A DNA stretch of 64,000 nucleotides from NCBI GenBank assembly GCA_964247975.1, contig CAXTWH010000002.1, positions 62,001-126,000 of the forward strand, read 5' to 3'. Source of the DNA: KBS-96 sp964247975. GTDB lineage: Bacteria > Acidobacteriota > Terriglobia > Bryobacterales > Bryobacteraceae. A program made the position numbers and the translations under genes. Positions 8,127 through 17,561 of this stretch are shown here, one piece after another (position 1 is the first letter of the stretch; every line of letters begins with the position of its first letter). Under the pieces are notes generated by a model that searched no databases, was not told where the DNA came from, and worked only from the letters and a program-made list of their open reading frames with translations.

Positions 8127-11100
8127 CTAGAACAGCAATTTCAAAGCTAACTGAATCACGCGCGGATCCCAAGTGGAGGTGACCTTACCGAAGTTCTGGT
8201 TACCCAAGCTGGTATTCACGTTATTGAATTGCGTGTGGTTGAAGGTGTTGAAGGTTTCGCCGCGAAATTCCAATCGCGCTCCTTCGCGGAAGCCGAGGGC
8301 GAAGCTCTTGAAGAGCGAAAGGTTCCAGTTGTTCCGGCCAGGGCCGACGATGCTGCCGCGGCTGGCCGTGCCGAACGACAATGGGGCGGGCTGCACGTAG
8401 ATGGCCGGGTTAAACCACTCGTTCACGGTTTTCGGATAGCTGAGACTGCCGGCCACATCCGGGCGAGCCGTGACGTTGCCGCCGCCTAAGCCAAGCTGTT
8501 TGCCGGAATCGGAAACTGTGGGAGTGAGCGGAGTGCCGGTTTCAAAAGTGGTGATGCCCGAAAGCTCCCATCCTCCCAGAAGGCTGTGCGTCAAGCCGGT
8601 GGAGGTGCGGAAGATAGGAAGATCGTAAACATAGTTGAAAACAGCAATATGGCGGCGATCCAGATCGCCTGAGCCGTAATCGAACCGGCGGTTAAAGGGA
8701 TCGGAAATGCCGTTTAAGTCGCCGCTGACGTAATCGAGTTCGTGCGACCAGGTGTAAGAACCCTGCAAGGTGAGTCCCTTAGTGGCTTCCACTCGTAATC
8801 CGACCTGGAGCGAATTATAGTTAGAGCCGGTGGATGCTTCGGTCATGTTGATATCGGCAAAGCCGGGGTAGATACGGTCTCGGTTCGGCGTATTATAGGT
8901 GCCGGCGGCAATGGCGGCACGGTTCGGATCGTTTAAGGGAACGGTGTTGATGTTCCGTACATCAGGCTGATGGTAATTGCCGTTGCCCACGTAGCTGACT
9001 GAAAGCACCGCGCTGCGCGCCAACTGCTGTTGGATGCCGAAGCTCCACTGCATGCTGGTAGGCAGTTTGTAATCGGAATTAGCTAATGAAGTGAAGTTTG
9101 CCGGGTACACGGGCAGGTTGGCGGTCAATCCAGTCTGGTAGTTGACCGATGGATTGGAGAAATAAACGTTATTGGCGCTAGGGTCGATAGAGAATGGCGG
9201 ATTCGGACCCATGTTGTACACATCGTTGCCCTGAATGCGTTCGTAGAACATGCCGAAGCCGCTGCGAACAACAGTTTTACCAGTGCCGAAAACGTCGTAA
9301 GCAAAGCCGACTCTGGGACCCCAGTTGTTCCAGTGATTCTGCACGAGGCTGCGGGGGTATCCGCCTAGGCCTGAAATGCCGACACCATTCAAATAAAACG
9401 GCGTATTCGACAGGGGAATACCCGGCACTTTAGTGAATCCGGGTCCGCTCGTGTTTAAGCTTCCATCGGCGTTGAACTGCGGCGCATTGGACGGATTGTA
9501 AAGATTAGGAACAAAGTTGCTCAAGCGATTCAGCACGTCGTAGGCGTGGGGAACGCCTTCATAACGAATGCCCAGGTTTAGGGTTAACCGGTTGGTAGCG
9601 CGCCAACTGTCTTCCAGGTAGCCGCCGAAGGTTGTATTCCGGATGTGAACGTTATCCTGAATGGCGAGTTCATGATAGCTGTTGGCGTAGCCCAGCATGA
9701 AATCGGCAAAAGCATCGCCGGTGGCATTGCCGTTGAAGTTGAAGCTGCCTTGGGTATCGCCGAAAATATCCTGGTTCTTGCGGGTCCGCATAAACGAGCC
9801 GCCGAATTTGAAGTTATGGTTGCCATGAGTAATGGAAACGTCGTCCCGAACCTGGTTGCTGTCGAAAGCGTTATACCAGGGCCATTGGCCGCTGTCGTAG
9901 TAAACGCCGTAGTTTCCGGCAATGTTCACCACCGGCAGGCGATTGTCGTTGTTTTCCCCGAAGTATTGAGGAACGGTGAAATTGGACGGACGCGCGAACG
10001 TGCCGGTTGGGCTGAGCGAAATGCGATTTCCGTTGTAGTTGTAAGCCAGTTCGTTCACCACTGTCGGGCTGATGGTGTAAGTCATGCGGAGCACAGCCGC
10101 ATAGGACGGGCTCGCAATGCTGGTGCCAATGGTTGGATAAGCGTTGCCGGCGCCCCACAGAGCGGTAGCGGTGTTTTGATTGGTCAGATCGTCAATGAAG
10201 TGGCCCATCAAAGCAATTTTGTCGGTCAGTTGGTGATCGATGCGCAGAATTTCTTCATGCACGTTGGTCGGCACTGCGGGCGCGGCGGTGAAATTATTGC
10301 CGGCGGAATTGGGAAGCGATAAAGCCCCTGTGCCGAGCAAAGCTAAAGCATTAGGATCCAGCAATCCAGTCGGAATCCGGTTGCCGGGAAATGCCTGGCC
10401 GGGAGTCAGGCCGTACTGAGCAAACCGGGCCAGTTGCACCGGATCAGTGGTTTTGGGAACTGTAAGTTGCGTGGCAAGCGAACTGAAATCGCCGCTGCGG
10501 TACGAGGCCGGAAACGCCGGAATCACCGTGCTTTGGGTTCCCTGCACCAGTTTGCGCCATTCCTGGTTCCAGAAGAAGAATGTTTTATGCCGGTCCTTAT
10601 TGTAGAGTCCAGGGATAAAGACGGGGCCGCCAATGTTGTAACCGAAGGTGTTGAAGCGCAGTTCAGGCTTCGGCGTTCCATTCTGGTTGGCGAAATAGTT
10701 GTTTGCGTCGAAAGCGTCGTTGCGCAAAAACTCCCAGGCTCCGCCGTGGAAATCCCGTGTGCCGCTTTTGAGAATCATGGTCATGGTGCCGCCGGAGCCT
10801 TGGCCGAACTCGGCGCTGTAATTACTGGTGAGCGCTTTAAACTCGGCAATGGCATCGGGGGAAGGCATCGTGGAGATACCACCGCCGCCGCCGCGATCAT
10901 AATTCTCGCCGCCATCGATCAACCATAGATTGTGGTTGGGGCGTTCACCGTTGAAGCTGACGTTTGTTCCGCCTAACAGCGCGGACGGCGTTTGAAAGTC
11001 ACCGGAATTAGTGGAAGCACCGGTACCGATGGTGGTCAGCGATGTAATATTCCGCCCATTCAAAGCAAGCTGCGAGACTTGCTTGCTGCTGATCAGGTTG

Positions 11101-11504
11101 CTTTGTTCATTGGTATCCGATTGCACCTGAACAGCATCCGCCGCTACAGTAACGCTTTCGCTGGATTCACCGACTTGCAAAGTGGCGTCAGCGCGTACCG
11201 TGTCGTTTACGTTGAGAACAATACCGGTTCGATCAAACTTCTTAAAGCCCGGCGCGGTCACTTCTACGTCGTAAGTGCCGACTTGCAGATCCGGAGCCTG
11301 GTAGGCGCCGGAATCATTGGTAGTAATCGTGCGGGACTGCCCGGTACTCGTATTGGTAACTTTGACCTGGCTACCAGCTACCACTGCTCCCGTAGGATCA
11401 GTGACCGTTCCGCCGATGGTGGCTGTTGATTGTGCATACAATCCGGTGGCTGCGAGAATGAGCGCAGCCCACGTAAGCGCAAGCGCGCGAACAATAATCC
11501 TCAT
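8127..11504 (-). CDS. TonB-dependent receptor, Oar-like with carboxypeptidase-regulatory domain
   Basis: Outer-membrane protein of 1125 residues. A signal peptide (1-24, ending GLYAQ) is followed by a carboxypeptidase-regulatory-like Ig fold (about 27-110, from TIGGTVTDPTGAVV), a plug-like region with LNGRNITSL and the glycine-rich DGGENYDRGGGGG, and a large C-terminal beta-barrel ending in the aromatic tail QLALKLLF. This architecture is typical of the very numerous Oar-like receptors of Acidobacteria, thought to import large carbohydrates or peptides. The substrate cannot be told from sequence. It stands alone on a transcript with a promoter near 11607-11635, a structured leader and the terminator at 8069-8105. 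Confidence 0.92.
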   Translation of the reverse strand: MRIIVRALALTWAALILAATGLYAQSTATIGGTVTDPTGAVVAGSQVKVTNTSTGQSRTITTNDSGAYQAPDLQVGTYDVEVTAPGFKKFDRTGIVLNVNDTVRADATLQVGESSESVTVAADAVQVQSDTNEQSNLISSKQVSQLALNGRNITSLTTIGTGASTNSGDFQTPSALLGGTNVSFNGERPNHNLWLIDGGENYDRGGGGGISTMPSPDAIAEFKALTSNYSAEFGQGSGGTMTMILKSGTRDFHGGAWEFLRNDAFDANNYFANQNGTPKPELRFNTFGYNIGGPVFIPGLYNKDRHKTFFFWNQEWRKLVQGTQSTVIPAFPASYRSGDFSSLATQLTVPKTTDPVQLARFAQYGLTPGQAFPGNRIPTGLLDPNALALLGTGALSLPNSAGNNFTAAPAVPTNVHEEILRIDHQLTDKIALMGHFIDDLTNQNTATALWGAGNAYPTIGTSIASPSYAAVLRMTYTISPTVVNELAYNYNGNRISLSPTGTFARPSNFTVPQYFGENNDNRLPVVNIAGNYGVYYDSGQWPWYNAFDSNQVRDDVSITHGNHNFKFGGSFMRTRKNQDIFGDTQGSFNFNGNATGDAFADFMLGYANSYHELAIQDNVHIRNTTFGGYLEDSWRATNRLTLNLGIRYEGVPHAYDVLNRLSNFVPNLYNPSNAPQFNADGSLNTSGPGFTKVPGIPLSNTPFYLNGVGISGLGGYPRSLVQNHWNNWGPRVGFAYDVFGTGKTVVRSGFGMFYERIQGNDVYNMGPNPPFSIDPSANNVYFSNPSVNYQTGLTANLPVYPANFTSLANSDYKLPTSMQWSFGIQQQLARSAVLSVSYVGNGNYHQPDVRNINTVPLNDPNRAAIAAGTYNTPNRDRIYPGFADINMTEASTGSNYNSLQVGLRVEATKGLTLQGSYTWSHELDYVSGDLNGISDPFNRRFDYGSGDLDRRHIAVFNYVYDLPIFRTSTGLTHSLLGGWELSGITTFETGTPLTPTVSDSGKQLGLGGGNVTARPDVAGSLSYPKTVNEWFNPAIYVQPAPLSFGTASRGSIVGPGRNNWNLSLFKSFALGFREGARLEFRGETFNTFNHTQFNNVNTSLGNQNFGKVTSTWDPRVIQLALKLLF

Positions 11505-11541
11505 AGATCCCTTTCCGCCGCCCGACTGAGGCGACTTCCCG

Positions 11542-11590
11542 AACTGAGCTTTGCTCAGTTTTCATAAACGCAACTAGCCCGCAGGGGCTA
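11542..11590 (-). promoter_or_regulatory. Two tandem hairpins in the leader of the receptor gene
   Basis: First hairpin: AACTGAGC (11542-11549) pairs perfectly with GCTCAGTT (11553-11560) around a three-base loop. The second, about 14 bases closer to the promoter, pairs TAGCCC with GGGCTA around 11574-11590. Both lie between the predicted promoter and the start codon at 11504, in a leader of about 95 bases. They could affect mRNA stability or translation; no known riboswitch class is recognised. Confidence 0.4.
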
Positions 11591-11606
11591 AAACTAGGAT
11601 GAAGAG

Positions 11607-11635
11607 ATTATATATAAATCGAAATACGTGTGAAA
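11607..11635 (-). promoter_or_regulatory. Candidate sigma-70 promoter for the receptor gene
   Basis: On the minus strand TTTCAC (11630-11635) and a perfect TATAAT (11607-11612) are separated by 17 bases. The predicted transcript would begin near 11600, about 95 bases before the receptor start codon. The -35 box is weak; the -10 box and spacing are good. Confidence 0.45.
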
Positions 11636-11691
11636 GGAAAATTTAATGAACCAAGTATTGACAAGCTATAGAATTTTGCGGCGGCGTTGAA

Positions 11692-13272
11692 TTAGCGAGT
11701 AACCGGCACACTTTCCAGATTGAAATGCGAGGCCACCTGGTAAAAGGCAGTTAGCTGATCTTTCTGCCATTTCGCATCATAGTCCAGTTCTTCGGCCATT
11801 AGCGCGGCTACTTTGGGCGCCGCTTCCAAAGCCGCTTTCTGGTTGAGAAACAGGGCGCGGGTGCGGCGAGACAGCACATCTTCCACCGTACGGGCCATTT
11901 CGTTGCGGGCGGCCCAAACTACTTCCGCGCCGACGTAGGGCAGACCGTCGGCTAGGGGTTGCGCCAGAGTAGGTTCGCTGCGCATCAGTTCCTGAATCAG
12001 CGGCGCATCCGCGCCGTAGAACGAAAGATGCCCAAACTTATGCGGCTGGCTGTAAAAGCCGTGGATGTTTAACTGCTTGGTGACACAATCCCGGTCCGGC
12101 AGTTTGCCGAGCGTGGCGGCGTGGTTGACGCAATCTTCCGCCATGTGGCGGTAGGTCGTCCATTTGCCGCCGGTGATGTTCAACAATCCCGAATTGTCGA
12201 TTTGAATGGTGTGGTCGCGGGAAAGCGCGGCTGTGTTGCTGGAGTCTGCTGCTTTTACAAGCGGTCGGATGCCGGTAAATACGCTGAGCACATCAGAGCG
12301 GGTGGGCGCTTTGTGCAGGTATTCAGCAGCGGTTTTCAGAATAAATTCGATTTCGTTTTCCTGGGGCGAAGGCTCCAGAACGGCTTCCGGGATGGCAGTA
12401 TCAGTGGTTCCCACCAGCGTGTGGTTGTGCCAGGGGATAGCGAACATCACACGGCCATCGCTGGTATGGGGAACCATGATGGCGGCATTGCCCGGCAGGA
12501 AGGAACGGTCAAACACCAGATGAATGCCTTGGCTGGGTGAGATCATCGGTTTGACTGACGGGTCCGCCAGTTTGCGCAGTCCGTCGGTAAAAGGGCCGGT
12601 AGCGTTCACCACCACTTTGGCTTTGGCGGTGAATTCTTCGCCGTCTTCGTCATCCTGCGCGATTACTCCATTGACGAAGCCTTCGTCATCTTTGATGAGG
12701 CCGGTAACGCGGGCGTAGTTGATGAGCGTTGCGCCTTGTTCGGCGGCGGTGGCCACCATGTTGATTAACAAGCGGGCATCGTCGAACTGGCCGTCATAGT
12801 AAATGACGCCGCCGCGCAAGCCGTCCTGATTGATGGTCGGCAGATAACGAAGCGTTTCTTCGCGGGAAAGAATTTTGGAAGGCCCGAAGCCGTATTTGCC
12901 GGAAAGCAGATTGTAAACTTTCAATCCCAAGCCATAGAACGGCGCTTCCCACCAATCGTAGTTCGGCACAATGAAGGCTAGATCGCTGACCAGATGCGGC
13001 GCGTTCTGGCGCAACATGCCGCGCTCTTTCAAAGCCTCCATCACCAGCGACACGTTTCCCTGTTCGAGGTAGCGAACGCCGCCATGCACCAGTTTGGTGC
13101 TACGGCTGGACGTGCCTTTGCCGAAGTCGCTGCCTTCCAGCAGAAGCGTGTCGTAGCCGCGGGAAGCCGCATCAATGGCTACGCCAACGCCGGTAGCGCC
13201 CCCGCCTACGATAATGATGTCCCATTCCGCTTTGTGGGAGTAAAGGCGATTGAGCATTTCCGGCCGTGTCAT
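11692..13272 (-). CDS. glpD: Aerobic glycerol-3-phosphate dehydrogenase GlpD
   Basis: FAD-dependent, membrane-associated enzyme that oxidises glycerol-3-phosphate to dihydroxyacetone phosphate and passes electrons to quinone. The 526 residues begin with the dinucleotide-binding motif GGGATGVGVAIDAASRG (about 22-38), followed by family motifs KGTSSRSTKLVHGG and GGKWTTYR. The C-terminal cap domain (from about 390) is present, so the length is normal for GlpD. It lies 10 bases downstream of glpK and is the last gene of a GH51-glpK-glpD operon. No strong Shine-Dalgarno is seen before the ATG, which suits translational coupling to glpK. Confidence 0.95.
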   Translation of the reverse strand: MTRPEMLNRLYSHKAEWDIIIVGGGATGVGVAIDAASRGYDTLLLEGSDFGKGTSSRSTKLVHGGVRYLEQGNVSLVMEALKERGMLRQNAPHLVSDLAFIVPNYDWWEAPFYGLGLKVYNLLSGKYGFGPSKILSREETLRYLPTINQDGLRGGVIYYDGQFDDARLLINMVATAAEQGATLINYARVTGLIKDDEGFVNGVIAQDDEDGEEFTAKAKVVVNATGPFTDGLRKLADPSVKPMISPSQGIHLVFDRSFLPGNAAIMVPHTSDGRVMFAIPWHNHTLVGTTDTAIPEAVLEPSPQENEIEFILKTAAEYLHKAPTRSDVLSVFTGIRPLVKAADSSNTAALSRDHTIQIDNSGLLNITGGKWTTYRHMAEDCVNHAATLGKLPDRDCVTKQLNIHGFYSQPHKFGHLSFYGADAPLIQELMRSEPTLAQPLADGLPYVGAEVVWAARNEMARTVEDVLSRRTRALFLNQKAALEAAPKVAALMAEELDYDAKWQKDQLTAFYQVASHFNLESVPVTR

Positions 13273-13282
13273 TCAGTTCATT

Positions 13283-14785
13283 TTACTTGGGTTCTTCCGG
13301 GCCGCTCCAGGTTTTAGCGCGTTCCAATGCCTGATGCCAACGATCGAGAAGTTTTTCTGTTTCGTGCTGAGGGCGTTGCGGATGAAACTCTTTATCCATT
13401 TTCCAATGAGTTTGAATTTCCTCCATGTTTTTCCAGAAGCCGACCGCGAGGCCGGCCAGGTAAGCCGCTCCTAAAGAGGTGGTTTCAGTAATGGCGGGCC
13501 GCACGACTGGAATCCCCAACAGATCGGCTTGAAACTGCATCAGGGTGTCGTTTTTGGCCGCTCCGCCATCCACGCGCAGTTGTTCGATGGCGATGCCTGA
13601 ATCTTCCTGCATGGCTCCGATCAGGTCCGCTGCCTGATAAGCGATGCTTTCGAGCGCGGCGCGCGCGATGTGGCCTGCTTTGGTGCCTCGCGTGATGCCG
13701 ACGATTGCGCCGCGCGCATGAGGGTCCCAATGCGGCGCTCCCAAGCCAGTGAAGGCAGGAACCAGATAGGTATCGCCATTGTCGGGAACGCTGAGCGCCA
13801 GCGCTTCCACTTCTTCCGAGGAGCGAATGAGGCCCAAGCCGTCCCGCAGCCATTGCACAACGGAACCGGCAATGAAGATGCTGCCTTCCATTGCATATTC
13901 GAGTTGGTTATCTTTCTGCCAGGCTACGGTGGTGAGCAGGCGATGATTCGAAGGTTTTGCTTCCGCGCCCAGCGTTTGCAACAGGAATGCGCCGGTGCCG
14001 TAAGTGCATTTCGCCATGCCCGGTTGAAAACAAGCCTGGCCGAACAAGGCGGCCTGCTGATCGCCGGCGATGCCCGCAATTTCCACGTCGCCCAAGCCGA
14101 GCGTGGTGGATACAGAACCGTACCGTTCGCTGGAGGAACGCACTTCGGGGAGCAGAGAAGCGGGAATGCGGAACGCGCTTAATAGTTCCTGGTCCCACTG
14201 GCCGGAATGAATGTTGAACAGCATAGTGCGCGAAGCGTTGGTGGCGTCAATAATGTGGAGCTTGCCGCTAGTTAAATTCCAAACCAGCCAACTATCCACT
14301 GTGCCGAAGGCGAGTTCGCCTCCTTCCGCTTTCTGCCGCGCCCCTTCAACATTTTCCAGAATCCAGATGATTTTGCCGGCTGAAAAATAAGCGTCGATCA
14401 GCAGGCCGGTTTTCTGGCGGATCGTTTCTTCCAAACCCTGTTCACGAAGGTTCCGGCAGATAGCGGCAGTGCGGCGGTCCTGCCAGACGATGGCGTTGTA
14501 AACCGGTTTGCCGGTTTTGCGATCCCAAACGATGGTGGTTTCGCGCTGATCGGTGATGCCCAATGCGGCAATGTCACGAGGACGCGCATGGGCGCGGCTG
14601 AGAACTTCCACGGCCACGCTGATCTGCGAAGCCCAGATTTCTTCGGGGTCGTGTTCCACCCAGCCGGGATGCGGGTAGATCTGTTCGAATTCCCGCTGCG
14701 CAACACCGTGCATGGCACCGCTTTGATCGTAGAGAACGGCCCTGGAACTGGTAGTTCCCTGGTCCAGCGCAAGTATGTATTTCAA
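13283..14785 (-). CDS. glpK: Glycerol kinase GlpK
   Basis: Phosphorylates glycerol with ATP to sn-glycerol-3-phosphate, the substrate of the downstream glpD product. The 500-residue FGGY-family kinase begins with LALDQGTTSSRA (phosphate-binding loop). It has HPGWVEHDPEEIW, the substrate-contact region ITDQRETTIVWD, and the C-terminal motifs GITRGTKAGHIARAALESIAYQ and RVDGGAAKND. Its start is a TTG at 14785, preceded at five bases by AAGGA, a strong ribosome binding site that decides the start. It is 16 bases downstream of the arabinofuranosidase stop codon. Confidence 0.96.
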   Translation of the reverse strand: MKYILALDQGTTSSRAVLYDQSGAMHGVAQREFEQIYPHPGWVEHDPEEIWASQISVAVEVLSRAHARPRDIAALGITDQRETTIVWDRKTGKPVYNAIVWQDRRTAAICRNLREQGLEETIRQKTGLLIDAYFSAGKIIWILENVEGARQKAEGGELAFGTVDSWLVWNLTSGKLHIIDATNASRTMLFNIHSGQWDQELLSAFRIPASLLPEVRSSSERYGSVSTTLGLGDVEIAGIAGDQQAALFGQACFQPGMAKCTYGTGAFLLQTLGAEAKPSNHRLLTTVAWQKDNQLEYAMEGSIFIAGSVVQWLRDGLGLIRSSEEVEALALSVPDNGDTYLVPAFTGLGAPHWDPHARGAIVGITRGTKAGHIARAALESIAYQAADLIGAMQEDSGIAIEQLRVDGGAAKNDTLMQFQADLLGIPVVRPAITETTSLGAAYLAGLAVGFWKNMEEIQTHWKMDKEFHPQRPQHETEKLLDRWHQALERAKTWSGPEEPK

Positions 14786-14801
14786 GTGTTCCTTCCTGGG
14801 C

Positions 14802-16352
14802 TTAGGCCAGGGTTCCTTTCAGCATGGTGTAGGAATGCGCCGGAAAGCGGTAGGACAAGCGGCCGTTTTTAGTTTGGATTGATTTGCGGATGGTCTGCAC
14901 TTTGGCGGAGCCGAAAGTATTTTCCGATTTGATATCCGGTCCGTTGACTTCGGCCGCTTCGAAAGAACCGGAGAACTGGCCGCGTTCGTGTTCAAAATCA
15001 ACATCAAGAGGCTGTTCCCGGTGGCGGTTCACGACGTTGATGACCAGTTTGTTTCCATCTTTAGCGGCGGAGACATCAAGGTAAGGCACGCTGCCGAAAG
15101 CTTGGCTGGAATAGGTGGGCGAATCCACCAGCAGATCCAAGGCTGTTCCCGAAGAATTATTAGCGAATAATTGCAGCGGGTAATAGATGGTTTGCAGAAA
15201 CATTCCCTCTTTGCTGGTGAAGATCGGCGCAATCACGTTGACAAGCTGCGCCATGTTGGCCATTTTCACGATATGCGCGTTGTTGATAAAGGTGTTCAGA
15301 AAGGTGGCAATCACCAGCGCGTCTTCCAGATTGTATTTTTCTTCCAGGATGTTTCTGCCGCGCTCTCGGTCGCCGCGCGCGCGATACCAGACGTTCCATT
15401 CATCCCAGGCGATGTAGATTTTCCGGCCTTTCGGGGCATTCGACAGAGAGGTGCGGATGATACCTTCAGCGGTTTTGGTTTTGTTGGCCAGGTCCATGCT
15501 GCCGGCGAGGAACTCGTAATAATCGTTCTTGGCATTGCCGACGTACAAGTGCATGGACAGGTAATCGGCGTGAGTGTTCAGGTATTGCAGCACCGTGCGG
15601 TTCCAGCCGGTCCAATCAGCGTTGTAATTGGACGAGCCAGCGGCAATCAGCTTGACGTTGGGGTCGGTCCATTTCATCATTTTGGCGGCTTCGAGCGCGA
15701 ATGCGCCATAATCTTCAGCGCTGCGATGGCCCATCTGCCAAGGCCCATCCATTTCATTGCCTAAGCCCCAGTATTCAACTTTCCAGGGTTTGCTGCGGCC
15801 ATTTTTTTCGCGCAGCTTGGTCATGGCGGTGCCTTCAGGCAGGTTGCAGTATTCCACCCACTGTTGGGCTTCGCCCCAGGTGCCGGTACCCAGATTGGTG
15901 CAAAGATACGGCTTTGTTCCCATCATTTCCGCATAATTTAAAAATTCATGAGTGCCGAAGCGATTGCTTTCGATGGTGCCCCAGGCCAGTTCGAGACGCG
16001 CAGGCCGTTCACCGCGCGGCCCGATGCCGTCCACCCAATGATAATTGGAAGAAAAGTTCCCGCCCGGCCAGCGAAGCAGCGTAACATTGAGATCTTTCGC
16101 GGCCTGGAAGACATCTTTCCGGTAGCCTTGCCGATCGGATAACGATGAGCCTTCGTCAAAAATGCCGCCTTCGATGCAGCGCCCTAAATGCTCCGTGAAG
16201 TTGCCGTAGATTTTCGGATCGATTTCGCCGATGGCGCGGTCCGGATCGAGTCTCACGCGGGCATGGGACGAACTGTTCTGCGCGCGCAGCAGAAAAGGAG
16301 CGGCTAAGGCAGCTTTGGCGAAGAACCGGCGCGACGGATGGTAGGTAGGCAT
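14802..16352 (-). CDS. GH51 alpha-L-arabinofuranosidase, exported
   Basis: Releases terminal alpha-L-arabinofuranose from arabinoxylan, arabinan or similar plant polymers. From the ATG near 16352 it is 516 residues. The N-terminus PSRRFFAKAALAAPFLL fits a twin-arginine signal peptide. The catalytic acid/base glutamate is in GLGNEMDG and the nucleophile glutamate in IAWDEWN, both canonical for GH51; KIYGNFTEHLGRCIEGGI is the family N-terminal signature. A longer frame to a GTG at 16496 exists, but it reads antisense-like sequence from a neighbouring pseudogene fragment in another frame and would bury the signal peptide. It heads an operon with glpK and glpD, an unusual pairing. Confidence 0.88.
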   Translation of the reverse strand: MPTYHPSRRFFAKAALAAPFLLRAQNSSSHARVRLDPDRAIGEIDPKIYGNFTEHLGRCIEGGIFDEGSSLSDRQGYRKDVFQAAKDLNVTLLRWPGGNFSSNYHWVDGIGPRGERPARLELAWGTIESNRFGTHEFLNYAEMMGTKPYLCTNLGTGTWGEAQQWVEYCNLPEGTAMTKLREKNGRSKPWKVEYWGLGNEMDGPWQMGHRSAEDYGAFALEAAKMMKWTDPNVKLIAAGSSNYNADWTGWNRTVLQYLNTHADYLSMHLYVGNAKNDYYEFLAGSMDLANKTKTAEGIIRTSLSNAPKGRKIYIAWDEWNVWYRARGDRERGRNILEEKYNLEDALVIATFLNTFINNAHIVKMANMAQLVNVIAPIFTSKEGMFLQTIYYPLQLFANNSSGTALDLLVDSPTYSSQAFGSVPYLDVSAAKDGNKLVINVVNRHREQPLDVDFEHERGQFSGSFEAAEVNGPDIKSENTFGSAKVQTIRKSIQTKNGRLSYRFPAHSYTMLKGTLA

Positions 16353-16417
16353 AAATGAAGTGCGGTTACCGATTATATAAAGCGGATTTCCAGAGCTTTG
16401 TAAAAGTATGATTGAAA

Positions 16418-16582
16418 CTATTTGCCCGCTTCGATTTGCGGAGCGCCGTCTTCGGTTTGGCGAGCGCGGAACATACCGAGCGTGTTGAAGCTCCACACCG
16501 GATCGGATTTGGTATTGAGGACGATCACGCCGCCTTCGCCTCCTTTTAAGCTGCCGACTTCTTTAACGAAAGTGGTTTTGAT
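16418..16582 (-). pseudogene. C-terminal fragment of isoaspartyl peptidase/asparaginase
   Basis: Minus-strand reading from about 16582 gives IKTTFVKEVGSLKGGEGG and then VIVLNT..PVWSFNTLGMFRAR before a TAG at 16418. This is the end of the beta subunit of an Ntn-hydrolase of the isoaspartyl peptidase/L-asparaginase family (compare the E. coli IaaA end, GGSGGLIAI..ALPFNTEGMYRA). It has no start codon and is separated from the rest of the gene (17562-18492) by the insert at 16583-17561. If the insert is removed, the codons join in frame (AARYV then IKTTF). Confidence 0.8.
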
Positions 16583-17561
16583 TTAGAGGCTTTTCCAGCC
16601 TAGCAGAGGGATGTGCAGGTGGTATTTACTTCACCGTCAATTGAGCCGATCATAGAGGGTATGAAAGCTCGACGGATTGTGATTCCCTCGGAACTGGTCA
16701 TTGAAGTCGAATTGCCGCCCGATGCCGCGACCGACACGGTGTTTACCAAGCTCGACGCGGTCGCCAATGCGCGACGGTTTAAGTGCGCGCGTGGAAGGAT
16801 TGTCGGTCGAAGTATTTCCCAACTCGGATCTGAGCGCGCTGCGCGAACACTACGCGCGCGCCTGGCTCGGAGTGGGTAAGTCGAGAAAAGTGATACTCTC
16901 ATCCCCTGAAGGGATGAGCTTCTTCCGGCGCGTGGGCAACCACATGTGAAACTACCTTCGAGGAACGGAGAACTTGACGCACTAGAAAGAGAGCAGAGCA
17001 CTATGGCAACACCAACTGCATTTACTTATCACACCGAACTCATCAACGGTCAGGAGATCGAGAAACCTTTGGGCAAAAAAACTCATGCTTATATTCAATC
17101 CGTTCTTATGCGATTGCTTTTTGGTCTTTCGGAACTAAAGGATTATCTGATACTGCCGGAACTAAACGTTCTCTGCAATATCAATCATCAAGACCGCATT
17201 GTGCCTGATATCGCCATCGTGCCTAAAAAAGCTCAGTATCGGGATGGCGATCTGCTAGATCCTCCAGTCTTGGCCATTGAGATTATTTCTCCCGGCCAAA
17301 GTTTTGACGACCTGCTGGACAAATGCGAGCGGCTGTGTGTGTCCGGTACTCCGACGTGCTGGATTATGCTCCCTGCCAAACGGCAAGCTTGGATCTATTC
17401 TTCCGACGGCATCCTGCGCCGCAGCGGCGTTCTCCATTTCGACCTACCCACCGCCGTCATTCGCTTACGGGTCGAGGACGTCTTTTCGGCGCTCGACGAC
17501 TAAGGAAAACTTAACCAGCAACCAGGACAAACGCCGGGCCGTTCACCGATTTCTAATTGCT
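16583..17561. mobile_element. Insert of about 980 bp interrupting the asparaginase pseudogene
   Basis: The reading frame of the isoaspartyl peptidase stops matching at 17562 and resumes at 16582, so these 979 bases are foreign to the gene. The insert carries a Uma2-family gene on the opposite strand and about 400 bases before it. That stretch holds only a possible broken small frame (16661-16945, VIEVELPPDAATDTVFTKLD continuing after a shift as LSARVEGLSVEVFPNSD). No transposase and no convincing terminal inverted repeats are visible; the flanks share only GA. The mode of insertion is unknown. Confidence 0.55.
17003..17503 (+). CDS. Uma2 family (DUF820) putative endonuclease
   Basis: 166 residues with the Uma2/DUF820 pattern: ELINGQEIEKP near the start, PDIAIVP in the middle, LAIEIISPGQS about 20 residues later, and CWIMLP, which corresponds to the family's 'YWIVD' strand. 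This is a PD-(D/E)XK nuclease fold. The family is abundant in cyanobacteria and some Acidobacteria, often in mobile or repeated settings, and its biological role is unclear. I start at the ATG at 17003, not the in-frame ATG at 16946, because homology begins there. It lies wholly within the insert that disrupts the asparaginase gene. Confidence 0.82.
   Translation: MATPTAFTYHTELINGQEIEKPLGKKTHAYIQSVLMRLLFGLSELKDYLILPELNVLCNINHQDRIVPDIAIVPKKAQYRDGDLLDPPVLAIEIISPGQSFDDLLDKCERLCVSGTPTCWIMLPAKRQAWIYSSDGILRRSGVLHFDLPTAVIRLRVEDVFSALDD

Noticed and set aside
16353..16496. N-terminal extension of the GH51 arabinofuranosidase
   Set aside because: The 48 extra residues are an out-of-frame reading of the asparaginase C-terminal remnant; the exported protein clearly begins at the Tat-like signal.
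16600..17001. A minus-strand frame of 133 codons in the insert
   Set aside because: It is Ser/Arg-rich low-complexity translation opposite a broken plus-strand frame and has no family resemblance.
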